This document shows, one piece after another, positions 43,521-56,830 of a stretch of 64,000 nt of DNA. Each line of letters begins with the position of its first letter. The first letter of the stretch is position 1. This stretch comes from Coptis chinensis (Eukaryota > Streptophyta > Magnoliopsida > Ranunculales > Ranunculaceae), in assembly GCA_015680905.1 (NCBI GenBank), contig CM027381.1, forward strand, positions 63,973,501 through 64,037,500. Reading direction: 5' to 3'. Under the pieces are notes generated by a model that was not told where the DNA came from, made no database searches, and saw nothing but the letters and a program-made list of their open reading frames with translations. The position numbers and the translations under genes were made by a program.

Positions 43521-46500
43521 TCAACCATCAAGTGCACCGAGTGCCTTCATGTCCTCTAGAAAGGCTGAATATGAGTCATCAATGCTATGCGTCTTTGGTG
43601 CTGATGAAGAATTCACCAAATGAGGTCCTCCAACAGGTGCAGGAGCAGCTGGTCGGGTGGCTAACGTGACTGTTGATGGTGGCGGTTTTGGTTTTGTTTT
43701 GTGAGCAACTGTTTCTCTCCTTACACGTACAGATGCAGGCACCTAAATTAGAGAAACAAACTAGAAATCATCAACACAGCATATATAAACATGTAGACCA
43801 ATAGTAGAAGAGTCGCCCTGAGATTTAATAAAGTAACATAACCAGAAGGTCAAACATACCATAGATGTAAGCTCTGGGGTATGCTGTGCTAGTGGCCTCT
43901 TCACGACTGTAGAGGCAGCTGATTTGACATACGATGGCTTTGGAGGTGCTAAGAATCTACCAGCAGCATGATCATCTTCTTGGAAAAAAGGAGGGCCGCC
44001 TTGAAGTAGGGGTCTCATCATTAATGGTGGTCCAGGTGGCGGACCAAAAGGAGGCCTTGGCATGGGAGGGACAACCATTCCAGGGGGAGCAGGATGGCCA
44101 GGAATTCCGGAAGCAGATAATGGTGGTCCTGGTGGAGGTGGAGGCGGAGGCAAGTGTGCAATTCCTGGAGGTAATACATCAGGTTGTAAAGCTGGCATTA
44201 AGGGCGGCCTTGGCATTGCTGATGGCTGCCTAGGAGGGGGTGGGGGCGGGGGTGGTGGAATTATGTTATCCTTGGATCCAGTAAAACTGTTTGTATCAGA
44301 CTCGGAACTTGTGCGTTCATTTGGATAACTTTCCACTTTCACTGGTAAACCAGGTGGTGGTGGTGGTGGAGGGAGACGAGCAGGTACCTATAGGAATGCA
44401 ATTAGCTTCAAATCAGTACTTGGCAAAACATTACAAACAAACAAACTTTGAACATTTAACCAGTTAAACGCCAGACATGTAAAATCAGGTAACATAACTT
44501 ACACGATCCGACTCTTTCCTGTTCAACAGGTCTGATGCATAAGCTTTAACTTTCGCCTTCTCAGTTTCGTCTGTGCCAGGTGGAAGTGGCTGAATAGACC
44601 TTTGGAGTGGTGGAGGCGGAGGAAGTGAAGTAGGACTAGCAGGTTCTTCTTTAGCTTTGAGGACTGGAGGTGGTGGAGGCAGTGATGGGAGGGGTAAAGT
44701 AGGACCTACGGTGATAGCAGCAGCAGCAGGCTTTGGTGGCAATGGAGGGGGAGGTGGTAGAGGCAAGGATGAAGGCAACGCATAACCATCTCCAGAATCT
44801 GGCAAGGGGGGTGGTGGAGGAGGTGGAGGAGGTGCACCTAAAGACATATCTTCTGACTCTGGTTGAGATGATGAGGCCACTTCACTTGGTGAAGCTTCTG
44901 ATAAGGGAACCCGTGGTCCAGCTGCAAAGCAAGAGAGAAATGGGATCTATAAATGACAGTGCAGATATTGAGAAAAAGAAAAAATATAAAGTTGTAGTTT
45001 CCAAACAATAGTACTTTACCAAACATACCTATTGATGGCTTGAACATGGGAGGCTTTCCAGGAGGAGGTGCTCCAGTAGGGTTTAGGGTAGGATGATAGT
45101 ATACAGAATCCTGCATAGGCATTGTTGTTAGCGACTCAATGAAGCAGTAAAATTTTGGGAACTACAAATGTCAATTAGCCAAGAAATTACCTCTGGCTTT
45201 GGGTGTTTCGCTCTCTCCTCTTCTTCTGCAGCTGTCCGTCGTCGAGGAGGTCCCAAGTGGCTGAAAGGTACATCCAAAACATAATAAGTAAAAGATAAAA
45301 CCTATTCAACAAGATACAGTACTCAACATTTCCTGTCAAAAGTAAAATAAAATAAAAGAGGATGAAGGTTCTCCACCTGAACATCACTGGTGTCTCACCC
45401 TTTTCCCGCGATTTCTCTTCATACTCCTGTCAATAATAAAAAATAAAATAAAAGATGAGTAGTGTACTACTTAATAGATATCTGATATCCTAGTACAGGT
45501 AAAAAGCACGAATCAAACATAAACACGGATATCCTATATAATGGTAAAAGAAAGAAAAATACAATACAAACATCATAGGCAAGCTACAGGAAGGAGAAAA
45601 AAAATCCATACCATTATCAAGTGTCTGCGCAAGCACTTGATATCTAATTTGACCAACTTCTCAATCTTTCAAGCTCTTTTTTATAATTATATCGTAGAAC
45701 TCACTTCCCCGACGTTTTATCATTTCTTCACCACTTCCATCCTTATAACCACTTCTTTCATCAGACAAACCATCATAGACCAGTCAAATAACAAGCTGGA
45801 AGATATTCATACAAGTGCTAATTGTTTTAATCAGTAGGTAGACCAGATCCTTGACCCTCCACAAGGTTCTAATTACTTGATATCTGATGGATAACGATCT
45901 TGCTAAAGTTAGACTTGCCAAATCAAGAAACCAATTTCGGTTCCACAGAATCATAGAAGGTAGAATAATAATAAAACAATAATATCGGATACCAAATTCG
46001 GAGTCCTAGTTTTAAAGTCTGATTGTCTCAGCTACGGAAGTTCTCATTCGGCAAGGCACTGTTATAAAACATTGTCATATACAATCTCTCAGTCTCTCGT
46101 CTCAAAAAACTAGTTGAAAGAAACATTAACAATGAAAAAAGTGACAAGCACGATCGAAGCTCCTAGTTATTAGTTTTTATTTGTATTCTCCATGTATTTC
46201 TTTAGTTTCGTAGTTCCCTCTTGTTGCATTTGTTGGGGATACCTCATCTTACTGCCAGTGGCGGAGCTAGGAAAGTAAGTGAGGGTGAGCCAGCCAAACA
46301 AAAACCAAGCATACAAAAAAAATAAAAATAAAAAAACATATATTATATATACTAATGTATTAGAAAAAAAAAATCAAATCTAAACAAATACTTGTTCATA
46401 GTTGTCCTCGGCCTTCTTTTTAGTCATCCTTCTTCATCTTACAAGCGTTGTAAGATCAATTCATTATCAATGCTATCAAAAACTTTTTTTCAATGTATGT

Positions 46501-49500
46501 TATTAAACAATCATTCAACCACTCATCACCATCCGATTAAGCAGACGATTCTTTATGATATTCATAGCAAAAATGCCCTCTCTACGATGGCGAGTAACAG
46601 TAAAATCAGCACCAACTTAATCGACAAAATAAACAAGTGGGTACACAATGTCTTTCTTCGTCTCAACCATTTTTTTTGGCTAGGCCGCTAATTCCATTTA
46701 CTTCACCAAACTTAGTATCGGGCGCACATCAATGATATAATTCTCAAGGCGATCCGCTAATTCCATCCGATCTATCTCGAAAAATCATCGGGATAAAGTC
46801 GAGCAAAACGGATCAACTTTTGCTTATCAAAAGCAACAAACGATTCACTAGGATCAAGACCGCCATACAAAGAAGTAATTCTGTGTTTTGCTTCATTAAA
46901 CCGGTCGTTTAACTCTTGAATTTGCAAATCAATACGGTGATAGAATAATCCAACACGATAGTAATGTAAATTGGTGTTTCCTTCGCTCTTCGTCGAGACC
47001 TCCCTCGAGCCATATACCTCTCTTCCATATTTGGAACAACTACATCATGTTTGACACATAGTGAAGAAACTTCATCAAGAGACTATCCCACCCATCATCT
47101 CTCATCACTGTAAAGCGTACCTTTGTTATTTTAACAAGAGCCATAGCATTGACAATGTCTTGGTCTTCACGGCGCAAAAGCCTTTGGCAAATCATTGCTA
47201 ATTCCTAGTATCGCTTTCATCAAATGCAAATTGAAGATAAATTCAAAAGATCGCGACCGAATCTAATAATCCGTAAGCCTCACCTCTTTGTTCCGAGCTT
47301 AAACCATTTTCCGCTACATTATCGAAAGCACATCAACTCTTGAACCATAAGTGGTTATCATGCCAAGAAGTGTATAATAGTGTGAGCCCCATCGAGTGTC
47401 ACCGGATCGTTTAAGACTAGTCTCTTGATTCAACCCTTTGCCACTTGAAATTTCTCCACTTTGTAACGCCGCAACAACTTTAGCCTTCATTGCATCGCTA
47501 ACATATCCCGGCCGCTTACATGATGCTCCAACGGTATTTACCACATTAGAGAGAATACTAAAAAGGTTAGCGATTGACTCATGGTTCTTTTGCAACCGCT
47601 ACAAAGGGCTAACGGAAGGCGATGGGCAAAACAATGAACATAAAATCGCGGACTCATTCTCCTTTATTACAAGTGCTTTTAGGCCATTCAAATCACCTTG
47701 CATATTGTTGACCCCATCATACCCTTGTCCACGCAGTCTAGATATGCTCAACCCATGCTTGGAGAACAACTCATCGATTGCCTTTTTAAGTGTTAATGCA
47801 CTAGTTTCCTTAACATGCACAACTCCAAAAAATCTCTCAATCACGCAACCTTTCTTATCGACATAACGCAAAACAACTGCCATTTGCTCCTTAATTGATA
47901 TATCACGTGCTTCATCAACTAAAATAGCAAACAATGAATTTCCATAATCTTTTAGAATAGCATTTGTAGTTTCCACAACAAAAGAATTTACAATATCTTT
48001 TTGGATATCGGTGATGTCAATTTCCGATTTTTAGAAGCATTATCAAGAACTTTCTTAATGACTTCGTTATGATCTTTCGAAACCGTATAAGTTCAAGAAA
48101 ATTACCTTTATTGATCGACTCATCCGATTCATCATCATGACCACGGAAAGCTAAACCTTGTCTCAAAAAAACCTAATGCAATCGGTTATTGCGGTTAGGT
48201 GTATTCGATAATCCCTTCAACTTGGTCGATTAATGCGTGAAGAAATGTCTCGATATCTTTGCTCTTGATTTAACAAAGCTTGTCTTTGCCTCTATAAACA
48301 ATATTATGAGCACTATTTGGTCCTCCAACGTGCTCCTTTAATTTGGTTTTTCTTTCCCAATTAGTAAACCCCCGTGAGAAAAAAAAAACATCCCCACCTC
48401 CTTGTGCCCCCTTTATTAGGTTTAAAGAGATAACAATATAGACAAAATCACGGCATCCTCGTGAATACTATATTCCAACCAACTAAACTCCTCATACCAC
48501 TCTTCCCCGAAAAGCGCCGGATTCTCTTGCCTCTTGTTCTTGGAGGAAAAGCATGATTAGGTCGGCAAAGGACCCCTAAGCAAATATGCTCTTCTCATCG
48601 AAGTCTTGATCATTAGGATGATAATCAAATCTTTTTCTCGGTCACGGGGTCTCCCGAAGACTAGACAAGTCAAGTTCTTCACGATTTTCACGATGAACCC
48701 GCTTTGGCGTGGGTTGTTCAACACCACCATCCTCAATTTCTTGGTGACTTCGCTTTGAGGAGGATCCTACTTCAACACCGGCAACGGATTTGTTTTATTA
48801 GGTGGTTGAGTAGGTTGAGTAGGCAACGACTTTCCTTTGATCAAATATTTTAACATATCTTTTAAATAATTAAAATAAACCATTAATCAACCGAATTGAA
48901 ATTGCACTAATTAAAATAAACTACCAATGTTATTGTGATATTCAAAAAAAAAAATAAAAATATGTGGTTTAATAAATTCACAAAAAGAATACAAAAAAAT
49001 TAAAAAACATGATTTAGGAATCAATTTAATATGAAAAGACAAAAAATAAGATAGAAAATTTAATAATATTAGACTTACCTATAAAACTTTAGAAATTATA
49101 GATAGCTAATTAGAATAAAAGAAAGAAAGGTGAAACTATGGAAAAGTGGGATACCTGTGGGTTTTGCTCAAATTTTTGATAAAGAGTCAAACTGGTTTGT
49201 TTCGTTGCTTGGTTTCGGTTTTTATTTGGTTTCGGTTTGTGTGTATGCTTTTTATTATGTCTTTTGTCGGTTATGGGGTATGGGTTTTTAGTTAGACTTC
49301 GAATGCAACACAGTTAAGTGTTTACCCAATAACTTTAGTACTTTATAACTTTAGTACTTTACTTTATATAGACACGTGGTTTATCTTGTTTCACTTAGTG
49401 ATTTCCTTTATCTGAACCTACGGTTATATTGTTTACTGTTGGAGTTTTTTTCGGAGGATATGGTTTTGGTTTTTGCGAAGATGTGAATAGTAAAAAAAAT

Positions 49501-51176
49501 TGTTAGCGAAAGTTGAGGGTGAGCGAGTGCCACTGGCCCCCCAGCTCATCACGCTACTTGCATTGATAATGTGCTTATATATATAGACCCAGTTATCTCA
49601 AAAAATGAAAAAAAATAAAATAATAAATAACAATGAAACAAGTGACATTTACCCTTCAAAACACAGAACGAACTTCTAACCTAATAAAACCTACAACCAT
49701 ATTATTTGGTACAAGACAAGCGTAAAATTATACCCATCATATACCATATGATAAACAGAAATAGGCCTCAGCAAACAATATTACAGTACTGATAAGGGGC
49801 TTGGTTATAAGACTTGGACTTCCTTTTTAGCGACCGACTTAATTTAGTGTCAGTGCAATCCAGGTAAAATTTCAAAGACAAACGGGTACTAAAAAACGCG
49901 TTGAAACCCAATTTGACTTGCCTGATTCTTGAAACAGTCGTTTAAACCAATGGTTTGAATTAGACATTAATCAGATAAAAAGTGAAACTCAATCTTCAGA
50001 AAACATCCAACAGACTTTTCCATTGGGAATCTAAAGGACTTTCTGTCAATTTGACTCAATTACTTCATCCATACCAGGCATCTCAGCCAAGATAATCAAA
50101 TAAACGAAACCCCACATTCATTTTAAAATCAGTTGAATGATAACGCATAGGGGGGTCTGCAAAGAAATCTTCAATTCCACCATACTGTTATATCATTCTC
50201 CATGGATTTGGGTTCAAGCATATCCTTTTCTCACATCATTTCCATAAATGAAAGAACTCTTAACATTTTTCACATACCTCTCAATATTGAACTTGCCAAT
50301 GTTAAGGTTTTATGAAGTGTTCAAGAAGAAAGGAAGCCTCTTCTTTAAGAGAGAAAAGTTGTGATGCTTTATAAATCTAACACACAATTGACATGATAAT
50401 CAATTAATCAGCTAAACTTTATCAAGAATTTCTTATTAGAAAAAAACATCCGTCCTCTAGAGTCAGTTCCGTAAAGTGCGAGGTAGAATATTGAATGACC
50501 CACATCAGTTTCATCAAGAACTGAATTCTAAGCTAAAGATATAGTCGTTATAAGGTCGTCATTGTTTCATCGGTGTCTAGATTCTAGAAACATATACATT
50601 CCCTCTCTCTTTTCCTATTAGGTCCCATATAAAAGCAGGGATAGCATAGTGGACTTATAAATTAGACCAAGGGACTTATGAGAGTCATATTACCTTCCTC
50701 TTCTTCATAACAAGGTTCAGAGTGTCCTCAAGGTGTCGTTTCTTGTGCTTCCTTGCCTTGTCCAATGCACCATCTGCTTCTGCGCCAATAAAATGAAATA
50801 CAAGTTGAGAAAAAGTAAAGAGTTCAAGGTGACTGAATAATAATAATGAAGAAGACTTACTCATCATTTCCAGCTTTTCAATCTGTTCCTTTATCGTTTC
50901 TGGATCCTTCTTCAAGATTCCAACTTCCCTAACCTTTTTTCTTTCTTTTTTGTTCTGTTAAAGAAAAGAAAAACAAAATCTTTAGATGAAACTTATTAGC
51001 CGTCCAATGCAGCTTCTAATATTCCAATTCAATAATTTTAATTAAATTTGACCAATTAAAAACCCTAGAAAGAAAGAAAAAAATATATATACCCGTTTCA
51101 ATTCTTTTTTACGAAGCTCCTTACGATAGGCATCAGTTGGGTTCATCACTTTCCCTCCCTTTGTCGTCTTCGTCAT
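43521..51176 (-). CDS. ELF5: ELF5 / WBP11-like proline-rich nuclear protein, 9 exons, 544 aa
   Basis: Homologue of human WBP11 (NPWBP), a splicing-associated WW-domain partner, and of Arabidopsis ELF5, which delays flowering by promoting FLC expression. Exons (- strand): 51176-51093, 50954-50861, 50779-50694, 45426-45377, 45260-45191, 45110-45029, 44921-44503, 44387-43860 and 43742-43521. All GT-AG, 1635 nt, no internal stop. The conserved N-terminus has [20 protein letters not shown], a Lys/Arg-rich helix ([28 protein letters not shown]), then [11 protein letters not shown] and [20 protein letters not shown]. The rest is poly-Pro WW-ligand tracts. The C-terminus ends [20 protein letters not shown], also conserved. 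Intron 3 is 5.3 kb and contains a hAT-transposase relic. The length is close to Arabidopsis ELF5 (about 530 aa). Confidence 0.93.
46256..49560 (-). mobile_element. Decayed hAT element (ZMYM1/TTF-like transposase) in ELF5 intron 3
   Basis: The left end CAGTGGCGGAGCTAGG and a diverged right end (opposite strand CAAGTAGCGTGATGAGCTGG) resemble hAT tips. The stretch GTGAGGGTGAGC near both ends is repeated in inverted orientation. No clear 8-bp duplication remains. The interior carries - strand transposase fragments from about 48780 to 47300. Borders are approximate. Confidence 0.6.
47314..47976 (-). pseudogene. hAT transposase fragment, TTF-type zinc finger/ZMYM1-like
   Basis: Two frames read [80 protein letters not shown] (47976-47599) and then [20 protein letters not shown] and [18 protein letters not shown] (47595-47314). 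This is the DUF4371/hAT catalytic region of plant zinc-finger MYM-type-1-like transposases. CPSPSVSPL at the end of the first frame marks a frameshift from the expected PCFAHQLQL-type region. Degenerate continuations occur up to 48780 and down to about 46700. Same strand as ELF5 but inside its intron. Confidence 0.75.
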
Positions 51177-51269
51177 CTTTGATCTTTCACACCTTTTTTA
51201 TTTGGCTTCTCTTTGTTTCTCTCTATCCTCTCAAATTTATATGGGTTTTCGGGTTTGGATTTGGGACCC

Positions 51270-51285
51270 GTATATATACGGCCCA
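51270..51285 (-). promoter_or_regulatory. ELF5 core promoter: TGGGCC site plus TATA
   Basis: On the - strand TGGGCC (51285-51280) is followed at once by GTATATATACGG (51279-51270 covers the TATA), 95-110 bases upstream of the ELF5 ATG. TGGGCC (site II) motifs are common in promoters of plant housekeeping genes. Confidence 0.5.
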
Positions 51286-52021
51286 ATAAACCCGAAAAAA
51301 AGGAACCCACCTACTTAATGATTCATGGGTAGAGACAATTAGAACAAGATTGCCCCAAGTCGGGGCGGCGAGTTCTAGTCCTTCGGGTAAGGAGGTACAA
51401 GAGTTGACAGTACCTAATCAAAACCATCCACGTACTATTCGTTTTGTAACTTTCTTGAACATCTGTAAATCTGTAATAGAAAAAAAGTTGGTCCGTTTCC
51501 ATGTAGGCCCTGTTTGTCAGCATGAATTGCCCAACCTGGAGAAGGAATAAGACCCTGTATACCAGGTCCAGGTCTTAGTGTTTGGTCCCGTCCATTTTAT
51601 GAATTGGGGCCACAACTAATGAGTAGGGTATAAACCAGGTAAATTGTGAAACCAGAAAAAACATGTATAGTGGATCTTTGGGTTTAAGTGAGATAAGGTA
51701 ATACACAAAAGATATACAGGAGAGAGAGAAAACATCCTTTTATTATTTATTCAAGTTATACACTCAAAAAATTGATCCTTCTTCTTCACCCACTCATTTT
51801 CTTCTCTCACAAATTTCTCCTTCACCTTTCCAAATTAAAATTAGAGATCATAAAAGGAGGAGCAAACAGCAAAAAAACATAAATAATGGTCTATGGTTTC
51901 TTCTTCTTCACCGTCTCCATTCTAATAGACCGACCATCACTTTGATTCTTTAATGAAATTATGTTGAATTGAAGTTTGGTTTTTCTTTTTGAAGTTATTG
52001 ATACATATTTTCTTTGGTGGA

Positions 52022-52023
<2 letters not shown>

Positions 52024-52058
<35 letters not shown>
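52024..52058 (+). repeat. (GT)n microsatellite
   Basis: About 17 GT units followed by a T-run. Confidence 0.95.
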
Positions 52059-52061
<3 letters not shown>

Positions 52062-52252
52062 TTTTTTATTTATTTTTATTCTATTGGGGGAGTTGAAAAA
52101 AAAAACAATGAAAAACAGCACGAGACAATCTCTCTAAAGAAAAAGGGACCAAACAGTTTCTAGAGTAACTACTTTTTGAGTATCTACCACTTGTTTTCCA
52201 TACCCTAAACATGGTCGAGTACTACCGAATTTCACATGGCCAAACAGAGCCA

Positions 52253-52625
52253 TACGGTGTACAAAGAATGTAAAGGTGCGGTTTAGTTCTACATTACAAA
52301 TGTGATTAGGAGGAGAAAGGGTTTGGAGATGGGAAAGACCGAGTTCGTTTCTGAGCGACTGTCTACGTATCAAGCTCTCACTTATGGGGAAAGAGTTGAA
52401 TCAGGTCTGACCAGCATGTATAGCCTATCTTATTCATGGGTTAGGGTGCACTATCCTGTTATTCTGTTTGGTTCCTATATTTTGGGCCCAAGTATGTAGA
52501 CCCTATGCTATTAGTTGGTTGGCCCAACTCCAAAAGTACGGATAATGGTATCCATTGGAAGGCAATGGATTCCGATCTACATTAGAGGATACATAGAAAA
52601 TTAAAAAAAAAATACAAAAAAAATA

Positions 52626-52660
<35 letters not shown>

Positions 52661-53962
52661 GCTTAAACTGAAGAACAGTACCATCCACCTATCCTCCCAC
52701 TATTGTTCCCCATTGATCTTTCAACCTCGGCGTCTCTTGATTTCTTCTTGCTACTATCTATCTCTCTGCTATTGGTAAGGTAATGGAAGTGTGAATTTAA
52801 AGTTTCAAAATTTAAGAAATTTTTTCATATTTGTGCTACCATCTTTGTTATGATATTTTATTTGAGTTTTTCTGCAACTGCTTAGTATAGCTTTCCCTGA
52901 TGAGATGCTTTCTTAGTATGTCTTTATAACATCCACTAAATCTTTTCGAAGAAATAAACAAATGGGAAAATCATAGGTTAAAAGAAATAATATTGATATT
53001 AGATAAATAAAATTGCCTGTTTTTTTACCAAAACAAAAATATGTTGTTTCTTTCCATAGTTTGCCCTACTAATTCTTTGTTAATAAGTATGAAACAAGTT
53101 CTGTTTCTGTATTCAGGGTATATATCCTTGACACTTTTATTTCTGTCTAGTACACTTATCTGCCATTCTCTTGCCATTCTCTTGACAGAGCCTTTGTTAA
53201 GAAGTTCTATAATCCACTATATATATGGAATGTACTATTGTTCAGCATACTCAAGGGTGCCGAAACTTCTTGATCTCAAAGTGCACGTACAAGGCCAAGT
53301 GCGCGCTTGAATGAAACAAGATCAAATGTGATAAGCAAAATGAAAATAATTATACACTTAATTGAACCATAAAATGAAAAGATACCAATGCTGCTCTTCA
53401 GCAGTTTGAAGTATCAAGACATCAATCTCTATATATGAGCATGTAATCATGTAAGTGACACTTCACATAATCTTATGGAGATTATGAAATACATATATGG
53501 CTATCTAAATATCATAATTAAGTTTTGTAGAAGTTTGTACTATCACATTAGGCGTATCTAAATATTAAGAGTGAAGTAAATAACTTTGACTAACTTTCCC
53601 TCTCCACCATAAGTGTCAGAAAAAAATTCTTACACCAAAAATTTGGTTCCCATCCATATTTTAGCACTGGTTATCTTCTCTGATATTTGGGATATCTTAA
53701 ACAACTTCCTGTTATCACTTTCTTAATGTATACACACTCTCTTGCACCTTAGACAATTCTCAAGCATTAATGTATCGAAAACTTACGAGTCCACTCCCTG
53801 TATCCATTTCAATGATGTCCAAACTATTTTTTTTTTCTTATTTATTTGTGTGATATTGTAGAGAATTGAGAACTCGCACTTTTATATATTTTTTCAACTA
53901 ACTTGGGTTATACTCTTTACGCCACTCGACCACTAAATTATTATGTTTTTAACTTTGAAAGA
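52253..53962. other. Leader region of the Harbinger element
   Basis: No coding similarity. An A-run spans 52627-52658. A CT-rich stretch at 52680-52775, ending in TTGGTAAGG, looks like an untranslated first exon with donor. Confidence 0.4.
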
Positions 53963-54983
53963 ATGGAGAAAGAGACACAAAATGTTAAAGGCCAAAGCAG
54001 TAAGAGGACGGTGTGGACGCCTCCAATGGATAAAATTTTTATGAAACTTATGGTGGCGTAAGTGCATGATGGACAATACCTTGATGGCCAATTTAGTAAA
54101 CATGCTTGGAAGAATATAGTACAGTAGTTCAAAGCTAAATTTGGTCCCAATTATGATCTAGAAATTTTAAAGAATCACTATAGAGCATTGAAGAAGAACC
54201 ATAGTGCTATAAGAACTTTAATTGATCAAAGTGGATTTGGTTGGGATAATGATAGAGAAATGGTGTATGCTGATGATGACCAGGTTTGGGATAATTATGT
54301 CAAGGTGATTTTCTTACTTTACTTTAAGAACTTTTTGTCTTCCAAAGAACCATATATAATTCATCATTAGAAAATTATGTCCACCATATGCAGGCACACC
54401 CGGATTTCGGAATTTGGAGAACTAAGTCTATTACAGGATATGAGGACTTGTGCATAATATTTGGTGATGGTGGGGCTAGTGGGAAGCATAGTCGTGCGCC
54501 TAGTGAGAAAGTTATGAACCATGAAAAATATAATCCGAAAGATGCGGGGAATCTGAATGGAGAGGGGTCCCAAAGTCCACTTGTTGGTTATGATGATTTG
54601 GGTAATAATACTCTAAAACCGATCAATTTGGACAGTGAGTTTGAAGCTTGTGCCCAACTAAAAAGAGACGACCAAAGATGACGCCAAACCCTCATGATTC
54701 TAAAAAGCCGCGACCTAAAAGCACTAGAGAGGGTATGGTAGATGCTATTCAAAGCATGGCAACAACATTTACTGAAATAGCAAACAAGAAGAAAGAAATT
54801 GCAACACCTAATTCTGAACCATCGTCTGAAGCAAAGTTGATTGTTGAATTAGAAGTCATTCCTGATCTTGATGACCGTACTTTCAAGCGAGCTTTGGATT
54901 TCTTAGAAGATGAAAAAAAAAGCGAGGGTGTTCATGGGGCTGCGTATGGAAAGGCGAAAGGAATGGTTGCTTTATCAATTTGA
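53963..54983 (+). pseudogene. Harbinger MYB/SANT-like protein (L10-interacting MYB-like)
   Basis: This is the DNA-binding partner of the Harbinger transposase. From the ATG at 53963 it reads KRTVWTPPMDKIFMKLMVA, a stop, GQYLDGQFSKHAWKNIV, a stop, then FKAKFGPNYDLEILKNHYRA, SGFGWDNDREMVYADDDQVW and DNYVK with a GTGATT donor near 54305. The second exon (from about 54394) reads AHPDFGIWRTKSITGYEDLC and on to CAQ near 54659. A frame change leads to KKPRPKSTREGMVDAIQSMA and ends at 54981. The Trp-rich tri-helix motif and the D-x-A-HPDF linker are typical. Two internal stops and one frameshift inactivate it. Confidence 0.82.
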
Positions 54984-55388
54984 AGAAAAGTGATGAGCAA
55001 GTTTATAATTTATTTTTTATTGATCCCCAATATATTTGATGTGGAAAAATGCATACTTTGTTTGTTGGTCTATTGGGGATCATTAGGGGTCCAGGTGTCA
55101 TAGAATTTATGAGTCTAGTAGTATATATTTTACAAGGGTATGTATTGAATATATATTTATTTTGTTAATTATGGTCACTTATGGGAATGCAAAACTTGCT
55201 TGATTGAACATGTGTTTGTTCTATGTACTTAATGAGAATGCAAAACTTGTTTGAACGTGAAGTTTGTTCTATTTATGCAATGAAGTAGTATTTTTATATT
55301 TGCTATGAAAATTATGTTTATCAGGTGTTATGTAATACAATTGAAATATACTATTTGCTTAATAAATGTGTTGACAGGGGCTATACTA

Positions 55389-56830
55389 TGTCTGACGACT
55401 CTGATGAAGAAGATATGATAATGCAAGCAGCATGTGTTACTACCATGTTAACAGCTGGTTATTATCAATATTATGTCAATAAAATTCCTTGCCGCACTTC
55501 AGCTCTTAGTGGCACAGAGTGGGTTGAAGAAGTGCTTACTGGACATGGTGCGCGGTGCCAAGAAAACTTTTGTATGGAAAAACACGTGTTCTTGCGATTG
55601 TGTGATATTTTACAAACGAAAGGTCTACTCACTCACTCTGATACAGTACAGGTCGAGGAACAACTAGCAATATTTATGTACACAATTAGTCATAACGAAC
55701 GTAATCGAACCATTCAAGAACGTTTTCAGCATTCTGGAGAAACTATTAGTCGCCACTTCAACAATGTCTTGAATGCAACAGTAGCACTATCTGAAGATTT
55801 TCTACAACCAGCAGGATCTAGTACTCCTAAAATTCTTGACAGTGGTTATAGATTTTATCCGTATTTTAAGGTATTGACTACGTATGATTATAATTTTTTT
55901 TAAACTTAAATTGCATGATACATTTTAAATAGTTTGTTTTTTTTGTTACTTAAAATATACGTCTATTAGGATTGTGTTGGAGCAATAGATGGAACACATA
56001 TCCCTGCATTGATTGGTTCAAAGGAGAGAGTTCCTTTTAGAAGGAGAGAGTTCCTTTTAGAGTTCCTTTTATAAATAGGAAATGAATTGTTACGCAAAAT
56101 GTTTTGGTGGCATGTTCATTTGACTTGCAGTTTCAATATGTTCTTGTTGGTTGGGAAGGTTCGGCTACAGATTCACGTGTTTTAAATTCAGCACTAACAA
56201 GGGAAGACAAATTGCAAGTACCTGAAGGTACATAATGCTTATTATTATGTTAAATCTTGTGGATTCTTTTGTCATACTTAATATTCCAAAACCCTTTATA
56301 CTATTTGAACATGTTTATGATCATAATGCTTAATTTTATTTAATTTGAAATGTAGGTAAATATTATTTGGCTGATGCGGGCTATGCCAATGCACCAAATT
56401 TTATTGCTCCATTTAAATGGCACTCGTTATCATCTAAAAAGAATTTGGAGTGTTGCATCCTACAAATTACAAAGAGCTATTCAATCTTCGTCATTCATCT
56501 TTGAGGAATACTGTTGAACGTATCATTGGAATCTTGAAAAAGCGGTTTGCTATTTTGGCTCTTCCACCTCCATATCCGTTTGAAACATAAGTAAAGATAG
56601 TAATAGCATGTTGCATTCTACACAATCACATACGAAGAGAGAAACATAATGATAAATTTTTTGATAAGGATCAAAGAGAGCAAGAAGAACTTGAAGGAGA
56701 CTTTGGAATGAGGAGACAAGATCTAGAAAACCTTAGTAGAAATAGAATACGAGAAATTGCATTAGATTGTAGAAAGTCTATTGCCATTGCAATGTGGAAT
56801 GACTATTGTGACTATCACAATGCAGATTGA
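55389..56830 (+). pseudogene. Harbinger DDE transposase (ALP1-like), three exons, decayed
   Basis: Exon 1 (55389-55870) reads MSDDSDEEDMIMQAACVTTM, IPCRTSALSGTEWVEEVL, FCMEKHVFLRLCDILQTKG, VEEQLAIFMYTISHNERNRT and FQHSGETISRHFNNVLNA. Exon 2 (from about 55972) has DCVGAIDGTHIPALI with the first catalytic Asp, then a stop and a duplicated AGGAGAGAGTTCCTTTTAG, then [15 protein letters not shown] with the second Asp. Exon 3 (from about 56356) has GKYYLADAGYAN, a frameshift near 56420, then RNTVERIIGILKKRFAIL with the third acidic residue, and an ending near 56830. This is the DDE_Tnp_4 family. The stop and frameshift make it inactive. Confidence 0.88.
56025..56068 (+). repeat. Short tandem duplication inside the transposase
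   Basis: AGAGAGTTCCTTTTAGA occurs twice, 22 bases apart, right after the GTHIPALI motif. It introduces stops into the frame. Confidence 0.75.

Noticed and set aside
43934..44328. Gly-rich + strand ORFs opposite ELF5
   Set aside because: Antisense shadows of the ELF5 poly-proline exons.
52026..52120. His/Thr-rich - strand ORF
   Set aside because: Translation of the GT microsatellite and A-runs.
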